This document shows positions 15,551-24,365 of a stretch of DNA of 64,000 nt, piece by piece (position 1 is the stretch's first letter; every line of letters begins with the position of its first letter). Source of the stretch: Aliivibrio finisterrensis (lineage in GTDB: Bacteria > Pseudomonadota > Gammaproteobacteria > Enterobacterales > Vibrionaceae). The stretch covers positions 1 to 64,000 of the forward strand of contig NZ_WBVP01000008.1 of NCBI RefSeq assembly GCF_008933155.1, written 5' to 3'. The notes beneath the pieces were generated by a model that saw nothing but the letters and a program-made list of their open reading frames with translations, had not been told where the DNA came from and made no database searches. The position numbers and the translations under genes were made by a program.

Positions 15551-16038
15551 AGCTTATCCTTAAAAAAGGGAAGAGAGGATGCTCTTACCATATAGCTAGG
15601 AAGGAGTTTAAAGGTGTCTACTTTGAAGAAATTCATTCTCCCAGTCTGGGAGCTAGAACTCGTTTTTGGATAGTATACTAATTTAAGTAATTATCGATAA
15701 AAATAGTGAATAGAGTTAGCATCAATTATAAAAATATTTGTTTTTAGCATCATTGTTTTTTATTTATCAAATTTACTAACAAAAACGCCATTCTTTTGCA
15801 AAGAAATCAATCAAGTTACTTTAAAAGCAACGGTAAGAAAACATAAGTATGTAATAGGTAAAGCCGATAGTTATGTTATAGATTAAATAAATCCATTTGA
15901 TAGCAATAAAATGTAAAAAAGATGAAATTATTGTTATCTATTAAATAGGCTTTCCATTTGGCGTATAAGGGATACTCTGGTTTTTCTTATTAATCTGAAT
16001 TACTATCCCCGACATTATTTCAGCGATGTGATATATCA
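15551..16038. other. Divergent intergenic region between MATE and TSUP genes
   Basis: This 488-base AT-rich gap carries the promoters of two divergent transporter genes. It holds the palindrome at 15638-15652 and an AT-rich inverted repeat (GATAGCAATAA at 15899-15909 against TTATTGTTATC at 15928-15938, one mismatch). No open frame longer than a few codons with a plausible RBS and no RNA gene was recognised. Confidence 0.5.
15638..15652. promoter_or_regulatory. Possible operator upstream of the MATE gene
   Basis: CTCCCAG-T-CTGGGAG is a perfect odd palindrome, GC-rich in an AT-rich surrounding. No T tract follows, so an operator is more likely than a terminator. The cognate regulator is not known. 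Confidence 0.4.
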
Positions 16039-16920
16039 ATGACTGTTCTATTATTTTTACAAATAGGCCTTATTATTGGAGGCCTAACGTTCCTTTTTAT
16101 GCTGGTTTCATTATGGCTTAAGAAAAAGGATTCAGAAAAAGACACTAATATATGGGCTGTTGGTCTAATTGGTGGCTTCGCAAACTTTTGTGACACTCTT
16201 GGTGTGGGAAGTTTTGCTATTAAAACGGCTGGTTATAAACAGTTTAATTTAATTGATGACAAAGTATTACCTGGCACCTTAAATGCTCAAGCAACCATGG
16301 CAACGGTTTTTCAAGCCTTAATTTTTCTTACCGCTGTTAATGTGGATTTAACGACGTTAGTTAGCTTAATTATTGCGGCGTGTGTTGGTGCAACTGTTGG
16401 TGCTCGATTAGTATCAAATTTTGACCGTCAGTTGATCCGTTTGATCATGGCAGGGGCTTTGCTAGTTGTTGCATTGCTGATGTTTGCTGGACGCTTAGAT
16501 TTATTCCCACTAGGTGGTGAAGCGTTGGGATTAACGGGGGAAAAATTGGTTATCGGGATCATTGGTAACTTTATTTTTGGTGCATTAATGACAATAGGGA
16601 TTGGTTTATACGCGCCGTGTATGACGATGATTTACTTGTTAGGTATGAACCCGTTAGCGGCATTTCCAATTATGATGTGCTCATGTGCTTTTTTATGCTT
16701 TTTCTCGGCTGGTGGCTTTATCAAGCAGAAAGCGGTGAACTCAAGGGCGTCTTTGGTGGTGGCGATAACCGGGCCTATTGGTGTGTTAATTGCAGCATTT
16801 ATTGTGAAGTCCCTCGATGTGGATATGCTTGCTTGGTTAGTGGCATTTGTGGTTCTTTATACAGCCGTTATGATGTTGCGTTCATGGCAACAAGGCCGAG
16901 TGACAAATAAAGCGCTATAA
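16039..16920 (+). CDS. TSUP-family (TauE/SafE-type) permease
   Basis: The 293-residue inner-membrane protein has about eight hydrophobic segments arranged as two repeats. The first half holds GGFANFCDTLGVGSFAIKT (recognised as G-G-x-A-N-x-x-D-T-x-G-x-G) and the second half GALMTIGIGLYAPCM. TSUP proteins move sulfite, sulfonates and other organosulfur or carboxylate anions; the direction and substrate of this one are unknown. It is preceded by a long AT-rich region and followed by efpL after 85 bases, but the two are not obviously functionally linked. The ATG at 16039 has only a weak RBS. Confidence 0.85.
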   Translation: MTVLLFLQIGLIIGGLTFLFMLVSLWLKKKDSEKDTNIWAVGLIGGFANFCDTLGVGSFAIKTAGYKQFNLIDDKVLPGTLNAQATMATVFQALIFLTAVNVDLTTLVSLIIAACVGATVGARLVSNFDRQLIRLIMAGALLVVALLMFAGRLDLFPLGGEALGLTGEKLVIGIIGNFIFGALMTIGIGLYAPCMTMIYLLGMNPLAAFPIMMCSCAFLCFFSAGGFIKQKAVNSRASLVVAITGPIGVLIAAFIVKSLDVDMLAWLVAFVVLYTAVMMLRSWQQGRVTNKAL

Positions 16921-17005
16921 AATGCGAGTTTCTGTCACATAGTTATTGGAGATATAAAAAGTTCGTGGTATTTTCCACCTACCAATTATTTATGGATTTT
17001 TTATC

Positions 17006-17572
17006 ATGCCAAAGGCAAGTGACATCAAAAAAGGTTCAGCAATTGAACACAACGGTAAAGTATTTTTCGTTAAAGAAATCAGCAAGCTAACGCCAAGTGG
17101 CCGTGCAGGTGCAACATTATTCCGTATGCGTATGTACGATGTAGCAACTGGCTCAAAAGCAGACGAAAGCTTCAAAGCTGATGACATGATCAATTTAGCT
17201 GACTTTAGTCGTCGCAGCGCAACGTTCTCTTATGTTGATGGTAATGAGTATGTATTCATGGATTCTGAAGACTACACTCCATACAACTTCAACAAAGAAG
17301 CAATTGAAGAAGAGTTACTTTTCATCACTGAAGAAACTCAAGGTCTTCAAATTCTTATCGTTGATGGCGCACCCGTTGCGATTGAGTTACCTTCAGCAGT
17401 TGATTTAGTAATTGCAGAGACAGATCCTTCAATTAAAGGCGCGTCAGCAAGTGCTCGTACTAAACCTGCGACAATGACAACTGGCTTAACTGTACAAGTT
17501 CCTGAGTACATCGCTAACGGCGAGAAAGTGAAAATCAACACGAGTGAACATAAGTTCATGAGCCGTGCTTAA
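17006..17572 (+). CDS. yeiP: Elongation factor P-like protein EfpL/YeiP
   Basis: The 188-residue protein is a three-domain EF-P paralogue of the YeiP/EfpL subfamily. The N-terminal KOW-like domain holds the loop [11 protein letters not shown] at about residues 31-41 instead of the lysine-tipped loop of canonical EF-P. The middle and C-terminal OB domains follow ([20 protein letters not shown], then [19 protein letters not shown] and VQVPEYI). In E. coli EfpL binds the ribosome and relieves stalling at proline and other difficult motifs without the EF-P lysine modification. A strong terminator follows, so it is probably transcribed alone. Confidence 0.93.
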   Translation: MPKASDIKKGSAIEHNGKVFFVKEISKLTPSGRAGATLFRMRMYDVATGSKADESFKADDMINLADFSRRSATFSYVDGNEYVFMDSEDYTPYNFNKEAIEEELLFITEETQGLQILIVDGAPVAIELPSAVDLVIAETDPSIKGASASARTKPATMTTGLTVQVPEYIANGEKVKINTSEHKFMSRA

Positions 17573-17612
17573 TCGTTTTAGATAGTATTATTTAATACTG
17601 TTAAAAACAAAG

Positions 17613-17650
17613 AAAAGGCCAGTTATTATTTAATAGCTGGCCTTTTTTAT
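17613..17650. terminator. Bidirectional terminator between yeiP and the ThrE-like gene
   Basis: AAAAGGCCAG (17613-17622) pairs with CTGGCCTTTT (17637-17646), followed by TT; A and T tracts lie on either side. Confidence 0.9.
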
Positions 17651-17658
17651 TTGGCGTA

Positions 17659-18837
17659 TTACAAGTCTCGCTCGATTTTGGGTGAGTAAATTGAATAAGC
17701 GGTAATTTGCCCTGCAACAATAGCAGAGAACATAAACAGAGCGGATAATCCAATACTAGGAATAGGAAGTATGGATTGCTCAAACACACTTTGACTTGCA
17801 CTCACTAAGACACGACTTCCCGGAACAAGAATGATGATCCCTTGTACGATAAAAATGATCCCCGTTAGGTTTAACCGTCTAGCAATCCAAGTACCATAAA
17901 GAGTGATTAATACGGTTGTAACCCATGTACCGACAACCCAGCCTCCATCAAAACCAAGATAAAATGGTCCCCACATACCTAGTACCGCAACCGGTAGGCT
18001 ATATAGTGTATCGATTGGGCGAGCTTTAAACATCACGCCTAATGAGAATGAAATAATCGGTAAACCTAGTATTTGAAGCCATATTGGAAATTCGTTTTGA
18101 TAATCAATGGATTCGGCTGTGCCAAAAATAGCTTCACCAATGTGTAAACCAATAATGATCCCAATAAGAAGTTTTATTAAAGTAAGAAAGCACTGGCCGA
18201 GTAAGCTGGTACCAGAGACGAGATCATTAAAAGCCAAACACTCTAGAGCATTTGAGATGGAGAGTCCGGGAACAAAAAGAACCACGGCGGCGATACAAAG
18301 CCCAAGAATGGGAATTGGAACACCAAGACTTGCAATAAATGCTACGGTAAAGGCAACAATTAAGGCACCAAAAAACTCAACAGCAATACTACGGCGTTGA
18401 CTACAAAAAACTTGAGACAACCAGACTAAAAATCCAAGTAAAAAACTAACGCATAAGGCTTCGTATGTTGAGCCAACTAGCATAAGAAAGGCAGGGGGAA
18501 TGCACGTGTTTGCTAAACAAACCGCCCAGGAAGGATAAGAGATCCCTTCGGCTGGAGCGAGTGGGACAGGGGTTAATGGTTGTTGTAATTGAATAATAGT
18601 ATTTGCGAGTAAACCCAAATCAATACTTGCGGGTTTATGACGTTTCATGATGACGGCGTTATTATCATCAGGAAATTGATAGTTAATGGACGTTGGTGTT
18701 GCTTGGATCATACAATTAACGCCATATTTGTTGGCGTAAAAGGTCGTGTAGCGTTCTACTTTATAGGGAGCACAACCGCAACGGTGCAGTGTATCTCCAA
18801 TCTCTACAATTCGATTGATACGATATTGTGAAGGCAT
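17659..18837 (-). CDS. ThrE-type threonine/serine exporter family protein (fused form)
   Basis: The 392-residue protein carries both halves of the ThrE family in one chain. The cytoplasmic N-terminal part includes GDTLHRCGCAPYKVER, a motif seen in YjjP-type subunits, and is followed by about ten membrane segments (DUF1212 then DUF3815-like). In E. coli the two parts are separate (YjjP and YjjB). The family exports amino acids or, for YjjPB, succinate, so the substrate is uncertain. The AAGGA RBS supports the ATG at 18837. It lies downstream of rsmF on the same strand, with a hairpin between them. Confidence 0.85.
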   Translation of the reverse strand: MPSQYRINRIVEIGDTLHRCGCAPYKVERYTTFYANKYGVNCMIQATPTSINYQFPDDNNAVIMKRHKPASIDLGLLANTIIQLQQPLTPVPLAPAEGISYPSWAVCLANTCIPPAFLMLVGSTYEALCVSFLLGFLVWLSQVFCSQRRSIAVEFFGALIVAFTVAFIASLGVPIPILGLCIAAVVLFVPGLSISNALECLAFNDLVSGTSLLGQCFLTLIKLLIGIIIGLHIGEAIFGTAESIDYQNEFPIWLQILGLPIISFSLGVMFKARPIDTLYSLPVAVLGMWGPFYLGFDGGWVVGTWVTTVLITLYGTWIARRLNLTGIIFIVQGIIILVPGSRVLVSASQSVFEQSILPIPSIGLSALFMFSAIVAGQITAYSIYSPKIERDL

Positions 18838-18867
18838 ATCCTTATTCCTACAGCTTGATGTATGGTA

Positions 18868-18902
18868 CCAATCTAAGTGTGTGTACGATTTACTTAGATT
18901 GG
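18868..18902. repeat. Imperfect palindrome between rsmF and the ThrE-like gene
   Basis: CCAATCTAAGT (18868-18878) pairs with ACTTAGATTGG (18892-18902) around a 13-base loop. No T tract follows on either strand. It may be a weak terminator of rsmF or a small dispersed repeat; a second copy was not seen in this window. Confidence 0.5.
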
Positions 18903-18924
18903 CACTAATTTAAAAACGTATTAT

Positions 18925-20346
18925 TTAAAATAAGTTTCCATCACGAACAAGTTCACGAGGTAATCCATTTTTAATTCGATTACCCACCCATTTCCCTAAG
19001 CCAATAACTGCGCCTTTATAAGTAACAATTGTTTCGCCTTTTCCTGAGAAATCAGGGCGTACATCTCGTCCCATATACCACTCGCGTGCTTGTTCTGTAT
19101 TCAGTTCTGCACAAGTAGGGTTATCAGCTGTCGCCAATGCCATGATAGCTTCATGCTGCCAGCGATATCCTTTTTTATGAGTTTCAGCAAGTTTGAATCC
19201 AATTCGATGGTAACGCATTTCACCAATTAATGGCTTCATGCGTTTTGGAAAAGCCCATACCTCTTTGTCTCGGATCCATAGCTCATTGGCTTCTGGAATA
19301 GTGAGTGCTAGAGTTGATTGTAATTCTGCTTCAATATCTTTGCTTTCTTTACTTGATGCGGCTACAAATGGGAATTTACCTAGACGTTTTTTCACCTCAG
19401 GAGGCGTCGTCGCTGAATTTTTACGGATCTTTGCCACAAAGAAGCCTTCGCTATCAAAGATCTGTGGGTAAATGTGTAGGAAGCCCTCTTGTGTTAATGC
19501 TTTTTCTGCATTTTCAAAGAGGTCACCTAATGGCTCAAATGTGACCGCGTCACCGAATTGTTCAACAAGGTGATGGCAAATGTTTTGGTTTTCTTGATGA
19601 TTTAACGTACAGGTCGAATACACCATAACACCACCCGGTTTAAGCGCGTGAAAGGCACTTTCAATTAAGTCACGTTGAGTGTCACCAATTTCGATAACAG
19701 ACTCTGGACTCCAGTTATGCATCGCATCAGGATCTTTACGAATAGTCCCTTCTCCTGAACATGGAGCATCTAAGAGAATAGAATCAAAAGTTTCTGGCAA
19801 CCAACCACCAAAAACACGACCATCAAAGTGGGTAAGCGCCACATTGCTTACACCGCAGCGTTGGATATTTGAGCAGAGTACTTTTACACGACTAGAAGAA
19901 AACTCGTTAGCGACTAAGGCACCTTGATTTTTCATGCCTGCGGCCAATTGCGTTGTTTTAGAACCGGGAGCTGAAGCCATGTCTAAAGCCATTTCAATGC
20001 CATCATTATCTTTTAATAATGCAGTAACAGGCATCATTGAGCTGGCTTCTTGAATATAAAATAACCCTGACATGTGTTCCGCTGTACTGCCTAGTTTTAC
20101 CGTATCGGTTTCTGGTCTTGTTATCCAAAATCCAGTATCACACCAAGGCACAGGTTCTAATAACCATTGTTTTTCATTAGCACGCTGTTTAAATTCTTCT
20201 ACGCTATTTTTTAATGTGTTTACACGGATACTGCGTCGTAAAGGGCGTTTACAAGCAGCAACAAATTCTTCCATAGAAAGGTGGGAAGGCATGGTCTCTT
20301 GTACTTGATCTAGGAAGGCTTTAGGTAGAAAAATATTCTCGTGCAC
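18925..20346 (-). CDS. rsmF: 16S rRNA (cytosine-C5) methyltransferase RsmF
   Basis: The 473-residue protein has an NOL1/NOP2/Sun-type SAM-dependent methyltransferase core with a C-terminal PUA-like extension, matching RsmF (YebU), which makes m5C1407 of 16S rRNA. The SAM loop DMASAPGSKTTQLA, the PCS motif in DAPCSGEGTIRKDP and the TC motif in YSTCTLN (catalytic cysteines) are all present. The start is GTG at 20344-20346, preceded by GAGA; no better in-frame ATG exists. It lies downstream of letAB, as in E. coli, but a terminator separates the two. Confidence 0.95.
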   Translation of the reverse strand: MHENIFLPKAFLDQVQETMPSHLSMEEFVAACKRPLRRSIRVNTLKNSVEEFKQRANEKQWLLEPVPWCDTGFWITRPETDTVKLGSTAEHMSGLFYIQEASSMMPVTALLKDNDGIEMALDMASAPGSKTTQLAAGMKNQGALVANEFSSSRVKVLCSNIQRCGVSNVALTHFDGRVFGGWLPETFDSILLDAPCSGEGTIRKDPDAMHNWSPESVIEIGDTQRDLIESAFHALKPGGVMVYSTCTLNHQENQNICHHLVEQFGDAVTFEPLGDLFENAEKALTQEGFLHIYPQIFDSEGFFVAKIRKNSATTPPEVKKRLGKFPFVAASSKESKDIEAELQSTLALTIPEANELWIRDKEVWAFPKRMKPLIGEMRYHRIGFKLAETHKKGYRWQHEAIMALATADNPTCAELNTEQAREWYMGRDVRPDFSGKGETIVTYKGAVIGLGKWVGNRIKNGLPRELVRDGNLF

Positions 20347-20448
20347 AGATGAATCTCATTGGGTAATGTTATGGCAGGAAGTGTAAACGTAATTCAGACT
20401 ATTGTCTAAATGGAATCGACAGTAATAGCTAAAATTAAAGGCTTAAAT

Positions 20449-20481
20449 AAAAAAGGCAGCCAATTTAAAGTTTGACTGCCT
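20449..20481 (-). terminator. Rho-independent terminator of the letAB operon
   Basis: On the minus strand AGGCAG...CTGCCT with an inner CAA/TTG extension is followed by TTTTTTATTT. Confidence 0.8.
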
Positions 20482-20507
20482 AAAGTTAGCGATTAAGTGG
20501 TTGCTGA

Positions 20508-23144
20508 CTATTTGTTTGGATTAGGAATAGCCGCATTCCACAGAGGCCAGTCTTCTGCTGCTGCTTTATACAGTAGGTAAGATTTGTTCTCTTTTGCTTG
20601 TGGTTGTAGCTCTTCGTCATCAGGAGTAGAGAATGCAATACCGCCACGTAGAATACTATCTACGGTACCGGCTTTAACCTTAGCACCACTTAAACCTATT
20701 GACATATTTACCCCTGAAACATTCCAAAAAACGGTGTTTTGGCGAACAAGGTAACTAAAGTCAGGATTAATACCTATGGTGAAAATAACACGGTCAGATA
20801 AGTCACCTAATCGGACATCTGTCACTTCACCCACTTCCATTTCTCTAAACAAAATAGGGGTTCCGACTTTTACTGAACCTCGGGTAATTGATTCGAGAGT
20901 ATAAGCGACTAATTCATCACCTTGTGATTGGTCTGCGAGTAAAAATTGTGTTTTTGCTTTTCCGTCACCTGGTGTTACTTGAATATAACTACCTAGTAGG
21001 GTATCGAGATTTTCAGCTCCCGATAGGCTAATGCTTGGTTTTACAACCCAGAAATGACTGCCAGAGACGGCAATTTGATTAACGTATGCAGGATAAATAC
21101 GCGCCTGTATATAAACATTATTTTGTGTAAAGTTTGGTGATACCTTGCTGATTTCACCAACCGAAACACCTTTATATTTAATAAGTGTCCCTTTAGATAT
21201 GGAATCGCTGTCTTTTGCAGTAAACGCGATAATACGACCAAACCCTTGGGCTTCAGATAAATTAGAGTACAGCTTCCATTTTTTACCTAATTTATTTTCT
21301 ACGCCTTGCATATTATCAAAACCAATACCACCACGGATCATCGACATTAATGGCGCTGCTTGAATATTAACGCCACTTAAACTGGCTTCAACATTCACTC
21401 CCGAATAATTCCAAAATACGGTGTTATCTTCGATTAGGTGTGCGTATTGTTTTTCAATATTTATCTTAATGTTTACGCCATCATTACCTAAATCAAAGTC
21501 TGTCACTTTACCAACAACGAGATTACGATACAGAATAGGGCTGTTTTTCGTAATAGGAGGAAGCTCTGGGCTAAACAGTGTCAACTCTGTGCTTTTTACT
21601 GTTTTAAATTCCGCAAGTTCAGCCAGTGAACTATTTTTAAATAGAGTATAGCTTTTCTGTTTATAGCCTTTACCTTCACTAGTAAAGCTAATTGAACCTG
21701 AAATGAGGGCTTGTGTTGGTGGAATATCGATATTTACGCCAGAGTCAGTTAACTCTGCGGATACACTGCCAGAAACAAAGAATTTGCTGTTTGATTTAAT
21801 GAGATGTTTGTACTTCTCAAGGATCATGACATCAAATTTAACTCTGTCTTTAACTAATGCCACCTGAGTAACAGTGCCTACTTTAATGCCTTTGTATGAA
21901 ATAGCAGTATCTGGTGTTAACCCAAAAGATTGCTCTGCATATAACGAAAAGGTGAGTGCTTTTGTATCTTGCTTTATCAGTTCTTGCTTTCTTATGGCTG
22001 TAAATGCTCGAGATTTATCACCTTCACCTGGGATTAAGGTTAGGAAGTTACCGCGAACAAGGTTGCCAATATTTTCGACACCAGATAAACCAACTTTTGC
22101 CTCTTCTAGAACAAATCGAGAACCATCGTTTAAATAATCGATAAATGCGGGTTCAACCGTTGCTGATGCAATGATGTCTTTTTTATCATCAGACAGTTTT
22201 AAACTGTTAATTTGACCAATTTCAAGGCCCCTATACATAATAGCCGAGCCATTAGGGCTGATTTGGTTATTGTCTGGTAGGGTGATTTTAATTGAAATAC
22301 CACGGCCAGCAGTCTTGATGTTGCTGTATAGTCGGAATTCTTTTCCATTTTCAATCGCAATACCATCATCTGGAGAATCTACCGCGATAGCTCCGCCAAT
22401 TAAGGCTGATAAACTTTCAAGTTGAACATCAACACCATTAAACCCAATACTTGCACCTACGCCACTGGCATTCCAAAAACGGCTTTTAGAGGTAATTAGA
22501 TGGGCATACTCTTCTTGGATAAGTGCTTTTATTCGTACGTTATCGGTTTTTTGGTCTAGTTTGAAATTATAAACTTCACCGATAGGGATCTTTTTATAGT
22601 AAATTTTTGAACCAACAGAAATGGAGCCCAAGTCTTTAGAGCGTAAGGTAACGCTTAACCCGGTAGAGTCAGGTTGAATAGCGGGTGAGTTGGCAAGGGC
22701 TGTGAATTTTGTTTTTAGATCGCCACTTCCTGGTAAAATAGCAATATAGTTACCCGACACTAAAGCATCAAGTCCTGAAATACCCGTTAATGAAGCTTGC
22801 GGCTTAACAAGCCAAAATTGTGTATTGTCTCTTAATAAGTTAGAGGCTTCTGGATAGATGTCAGCATCAACATAGATGTTAGAAAGATCTTTAGATAAGG
22901 TGATATTTTTAACCATCCCGACTTCAAGACCCTGATAACGAATGGTTGTTCGCCCTGCGATTAGCCCTTGAGCATCCTCAAAGTAGATTTGAACGCGTTG
23001 GCCGGCTTCAATAATAGCGGAATAGACAAGCCACCCACCAAGGCAAAGTGCAAGAAGAGGTAATATCCAAAGTGAGGATATCCCTCGTTCATTTTTGATG
23101 TTTACTTGCTCAACAGTAGAATCAAGATTTGTCGGTTCGCTCAT
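20508..23144 (-). CDS. letB: LetB (YebT): seven-domain MCE lipid-transport tunnel protein
   Basis: The 878-residue protein (877 in E. coli) has a single N-terminal membrane helix (about 24-43) followed by seven tandem MCE domains. Each repeat shows the I-x-Y-x-G-x-x-V-G-x-V pattern, for example IRYQGLEVGMVK, IMYRGLEIGQI, ISYKGIKVGTV and LFREMEVGEV. LetB hexamers stack into a long periplasmic tunnel for phospholipids between the inner and outer membranes. The start overlaps the letA 3' end by 23 bases, indicating coupled translation. A terminator follows. Confidence 0.95.
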   Translation of the reverse strand: MSEPTNLDSTVEQVNIKNERGISSLWILPLLALCLGGWLVYSAIIEAGQRVQIYFEDAQGLIAGRTTIRYQGLEVGMVKNITLSKDLSNIYVDADIYPEASNLLRDNTQFWLVKPQASLTGISGLDALVSGNYIAILPGSGDLKTKFTALANSPAIQPDSTGLSVTLRSKDLGSISVGSKIYYKKIPIGEVYNFKLDQKTDNVRIKALIQEEYAHLITSKSRFWNASGVGASIGFNGVDVQLESLSALIGGAIAVDSPDDGIAIENGKEFRLYSNIKTAGRGISIKITLPDNNQISPNGSAIMYRGLEIGQINSLKLSDDKKDIIASATVEPAFIDYLNDGSRFVLEEAKVGLSGVENIGNLVRGNFLTLIPGEGDKSRAFTAIRKQELIKQDTKALTFSLYAEQSFGLTPDTAISYKGIKVGTVTQVALVKDRVKFDVMILEKYKHLIKSNSKFFVSGSVSAELTDSGVNIDIPPTQALISGSISFTSEGKGYKQKSYTLFKNSSLAELAEFKTVKSTELTLFSPELPPITKNSPILYRNLVVGKVTDFDLGNDGVNIKINIEKQYAHLIEDNTVFWNYSGVNVEASLSGVNIQAAPLMSMIRGGIGFDNMQGVENKLGKKWKLYSNLSEAQGFGRIIAFTAKDSDSISKGTLIKYKGVSVGEISKVSPNFTQNNVYIQARIYPAYVNQIAVSGSHFWVVKPSISLSGAENLDTLLGSYIQVTPGDGKAKTQFLLADQSQGDELVAYTLESITRGSVKVGTPILFREMEVGEVTDVRLGDLSDRVIFTIGINPDFSYLVRQNTVFWNVSGVNMSIGLSGAKVKAGTVDSILRGGIAFSTPDDEELQPQAKENKSYLLYKAAAEDWPLWNAAIPNPNK

Positions 23145-24348
23145 AATTATCCCAAATTAGACGAGAATCAAAACTTTCAGCGGCCAGCATGGTAAATACC
23201 ACAACTAAACCAAAGGCAACGGCACCAAGGCCAGGGGTAAAATCTAAAATTTGTCCGCGATCAATCAATGTCATCATAATAGAAATTACGAATAAATCCA
23301 TGACTGACCATTTTCCAATCCATTTTACAGCCGTATATATCGCCATTCTTTGTCGATGGAATACACTGCGTTTGAATTGAACACACAATAACAAGTAACC
23401 TAAACCAAGAATTTTAGCGACCGGAACTACGATACTTGCTACAAAAATAATAATGGCGATACCATACATATCCGTTTTAATTAATCCCGCAACGCCGGAA
23501 AAGATTGTATCTTCTAGTCGTTTGCCATTGGTTAGCAGAATCGAAATAGAAAGAACGTTGGCAGGTATGATAAAAATGGCTGCAGTTAATAAATAAAGCC
23601 ACGTTTTTTGTATCGATTTTGGCTTTCTTGAGTGAAATGGTCGCTTGCAACGGATGCAGTGAGTGCCACTTTGTTGAGTGAAGTGACAATGCTCACAATG
23701 GATTGATGTTTCAGGTTGAGTAATAGGTGCTTCAATCTTTTGCTGATGTTTTTTTTGCCATGCGCGCCAATAGCGTCGTGCGCTTACATGAGTCAATAAA
23801 AGTGAGGTAACAAAAAGAAGTAAAACAAGACCATAAAGACCAGAACCAATGAAGATATCAGCATGGTCTTGAATTTTAAAGCAAGCAATAGCTAAACTAA
23901 CTAGAAAGACATCTAGCATCATCCAACTTTTTAAATGCTGAATAGTAGATACACTTATTCTAAAGAGGGTAAACCACTTTCTTCGTAAAGCTAGGTGAGC
24001 GGATACCACTGAACTACATACAAGAAAAGGGACAATAGAGCTGCAAAATAAAATTAATAAGCCAAGCATAGGGAAGCCTTCACTCATTAAGGTAATTGTC
24101 CCAGAGGGAAGCGTTGCAGGGATCATGACACCAAAAAGTTGAATGGTGACCATAGGAAAAAAATGAGACGGTATAAATAACAATAGCGCAGCAACAGCGA
24201 TAGCTAAATCGCTATTTAATGAAATACGGTTACCACGATAGAGTTGAGTATTGCAGCGAGGGCAGTGAGCGTTTTGCTTTTTATCTACCTTCGCTACTTC
24301 TACGATCAGATCACAGCCGTGGCAGCGACGAAACTTAGCGTCTTCCAC
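23122..24348 (-). CDS. letA: LetA (YebS/PqiA-like) inner-membrane lipid-transport protein
   Basis: The 408-residue protein has two PqiA-type modules. Each starts with a zinc ribbon (C9-HGC and C-PRC at the N-terminus; CEHC and C-IRC near residue 215-235) followed by four transmembrane segments. LetA is the inner-membrane partner that feeds lipids into the LetB tunnel. It overlaps letB by 23 bases and follows an ABC transporter gene after 17 bases, so all three appear to form one operon. In E. coli msrC, not an ABC gene, is next to letA. Confidence 0.93.
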   Translation of the reverse strand: MEDAKFRRCHGCDLIVEVAKVDKKQNAHCPRCNTQLYRGNRISLNSDLAIAVAALLLFIPSHFFPMVTIQLFGVMIPATLPSGTITLMSEGFPMLGLLILFCSSIVPFLVCSSVVSAHLALRRKWFTLFRISVSTIQHLKSWMMLDVFLVSLAIACFKIQDHADIFIGSGLYGLVLLLFVTSLLLTHVSARRYWRAWQKKHQQKIEAPITQPETSIHCEHCHFTQQSGTHCIRCKRPFHSRKPKSIQKTWLYLLTAAIFIIPANVLSISILLTNGKRLEDTIFSGVAGLIKTDMYGIAIIIFVASIVVPVAKILGLGYLLLCVQFKRSVFHRQRMAIYTAVKWIGKWSVMDLFVISIMMTLIDRGQILDFTPGLGAVAFGLVVVFTMLAAESFDSRLIWDNYERTDKS

Positions 24349-24365
24349 GGGTGATATCCAATTGG

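Noticed and set aside
18868-18902. Operator for the ThrE-like gene
   Set aside because: The 13-base loop and 11-base arms fit a hairpin or small repeat better than a protein-binding operator, and no regulator is near.
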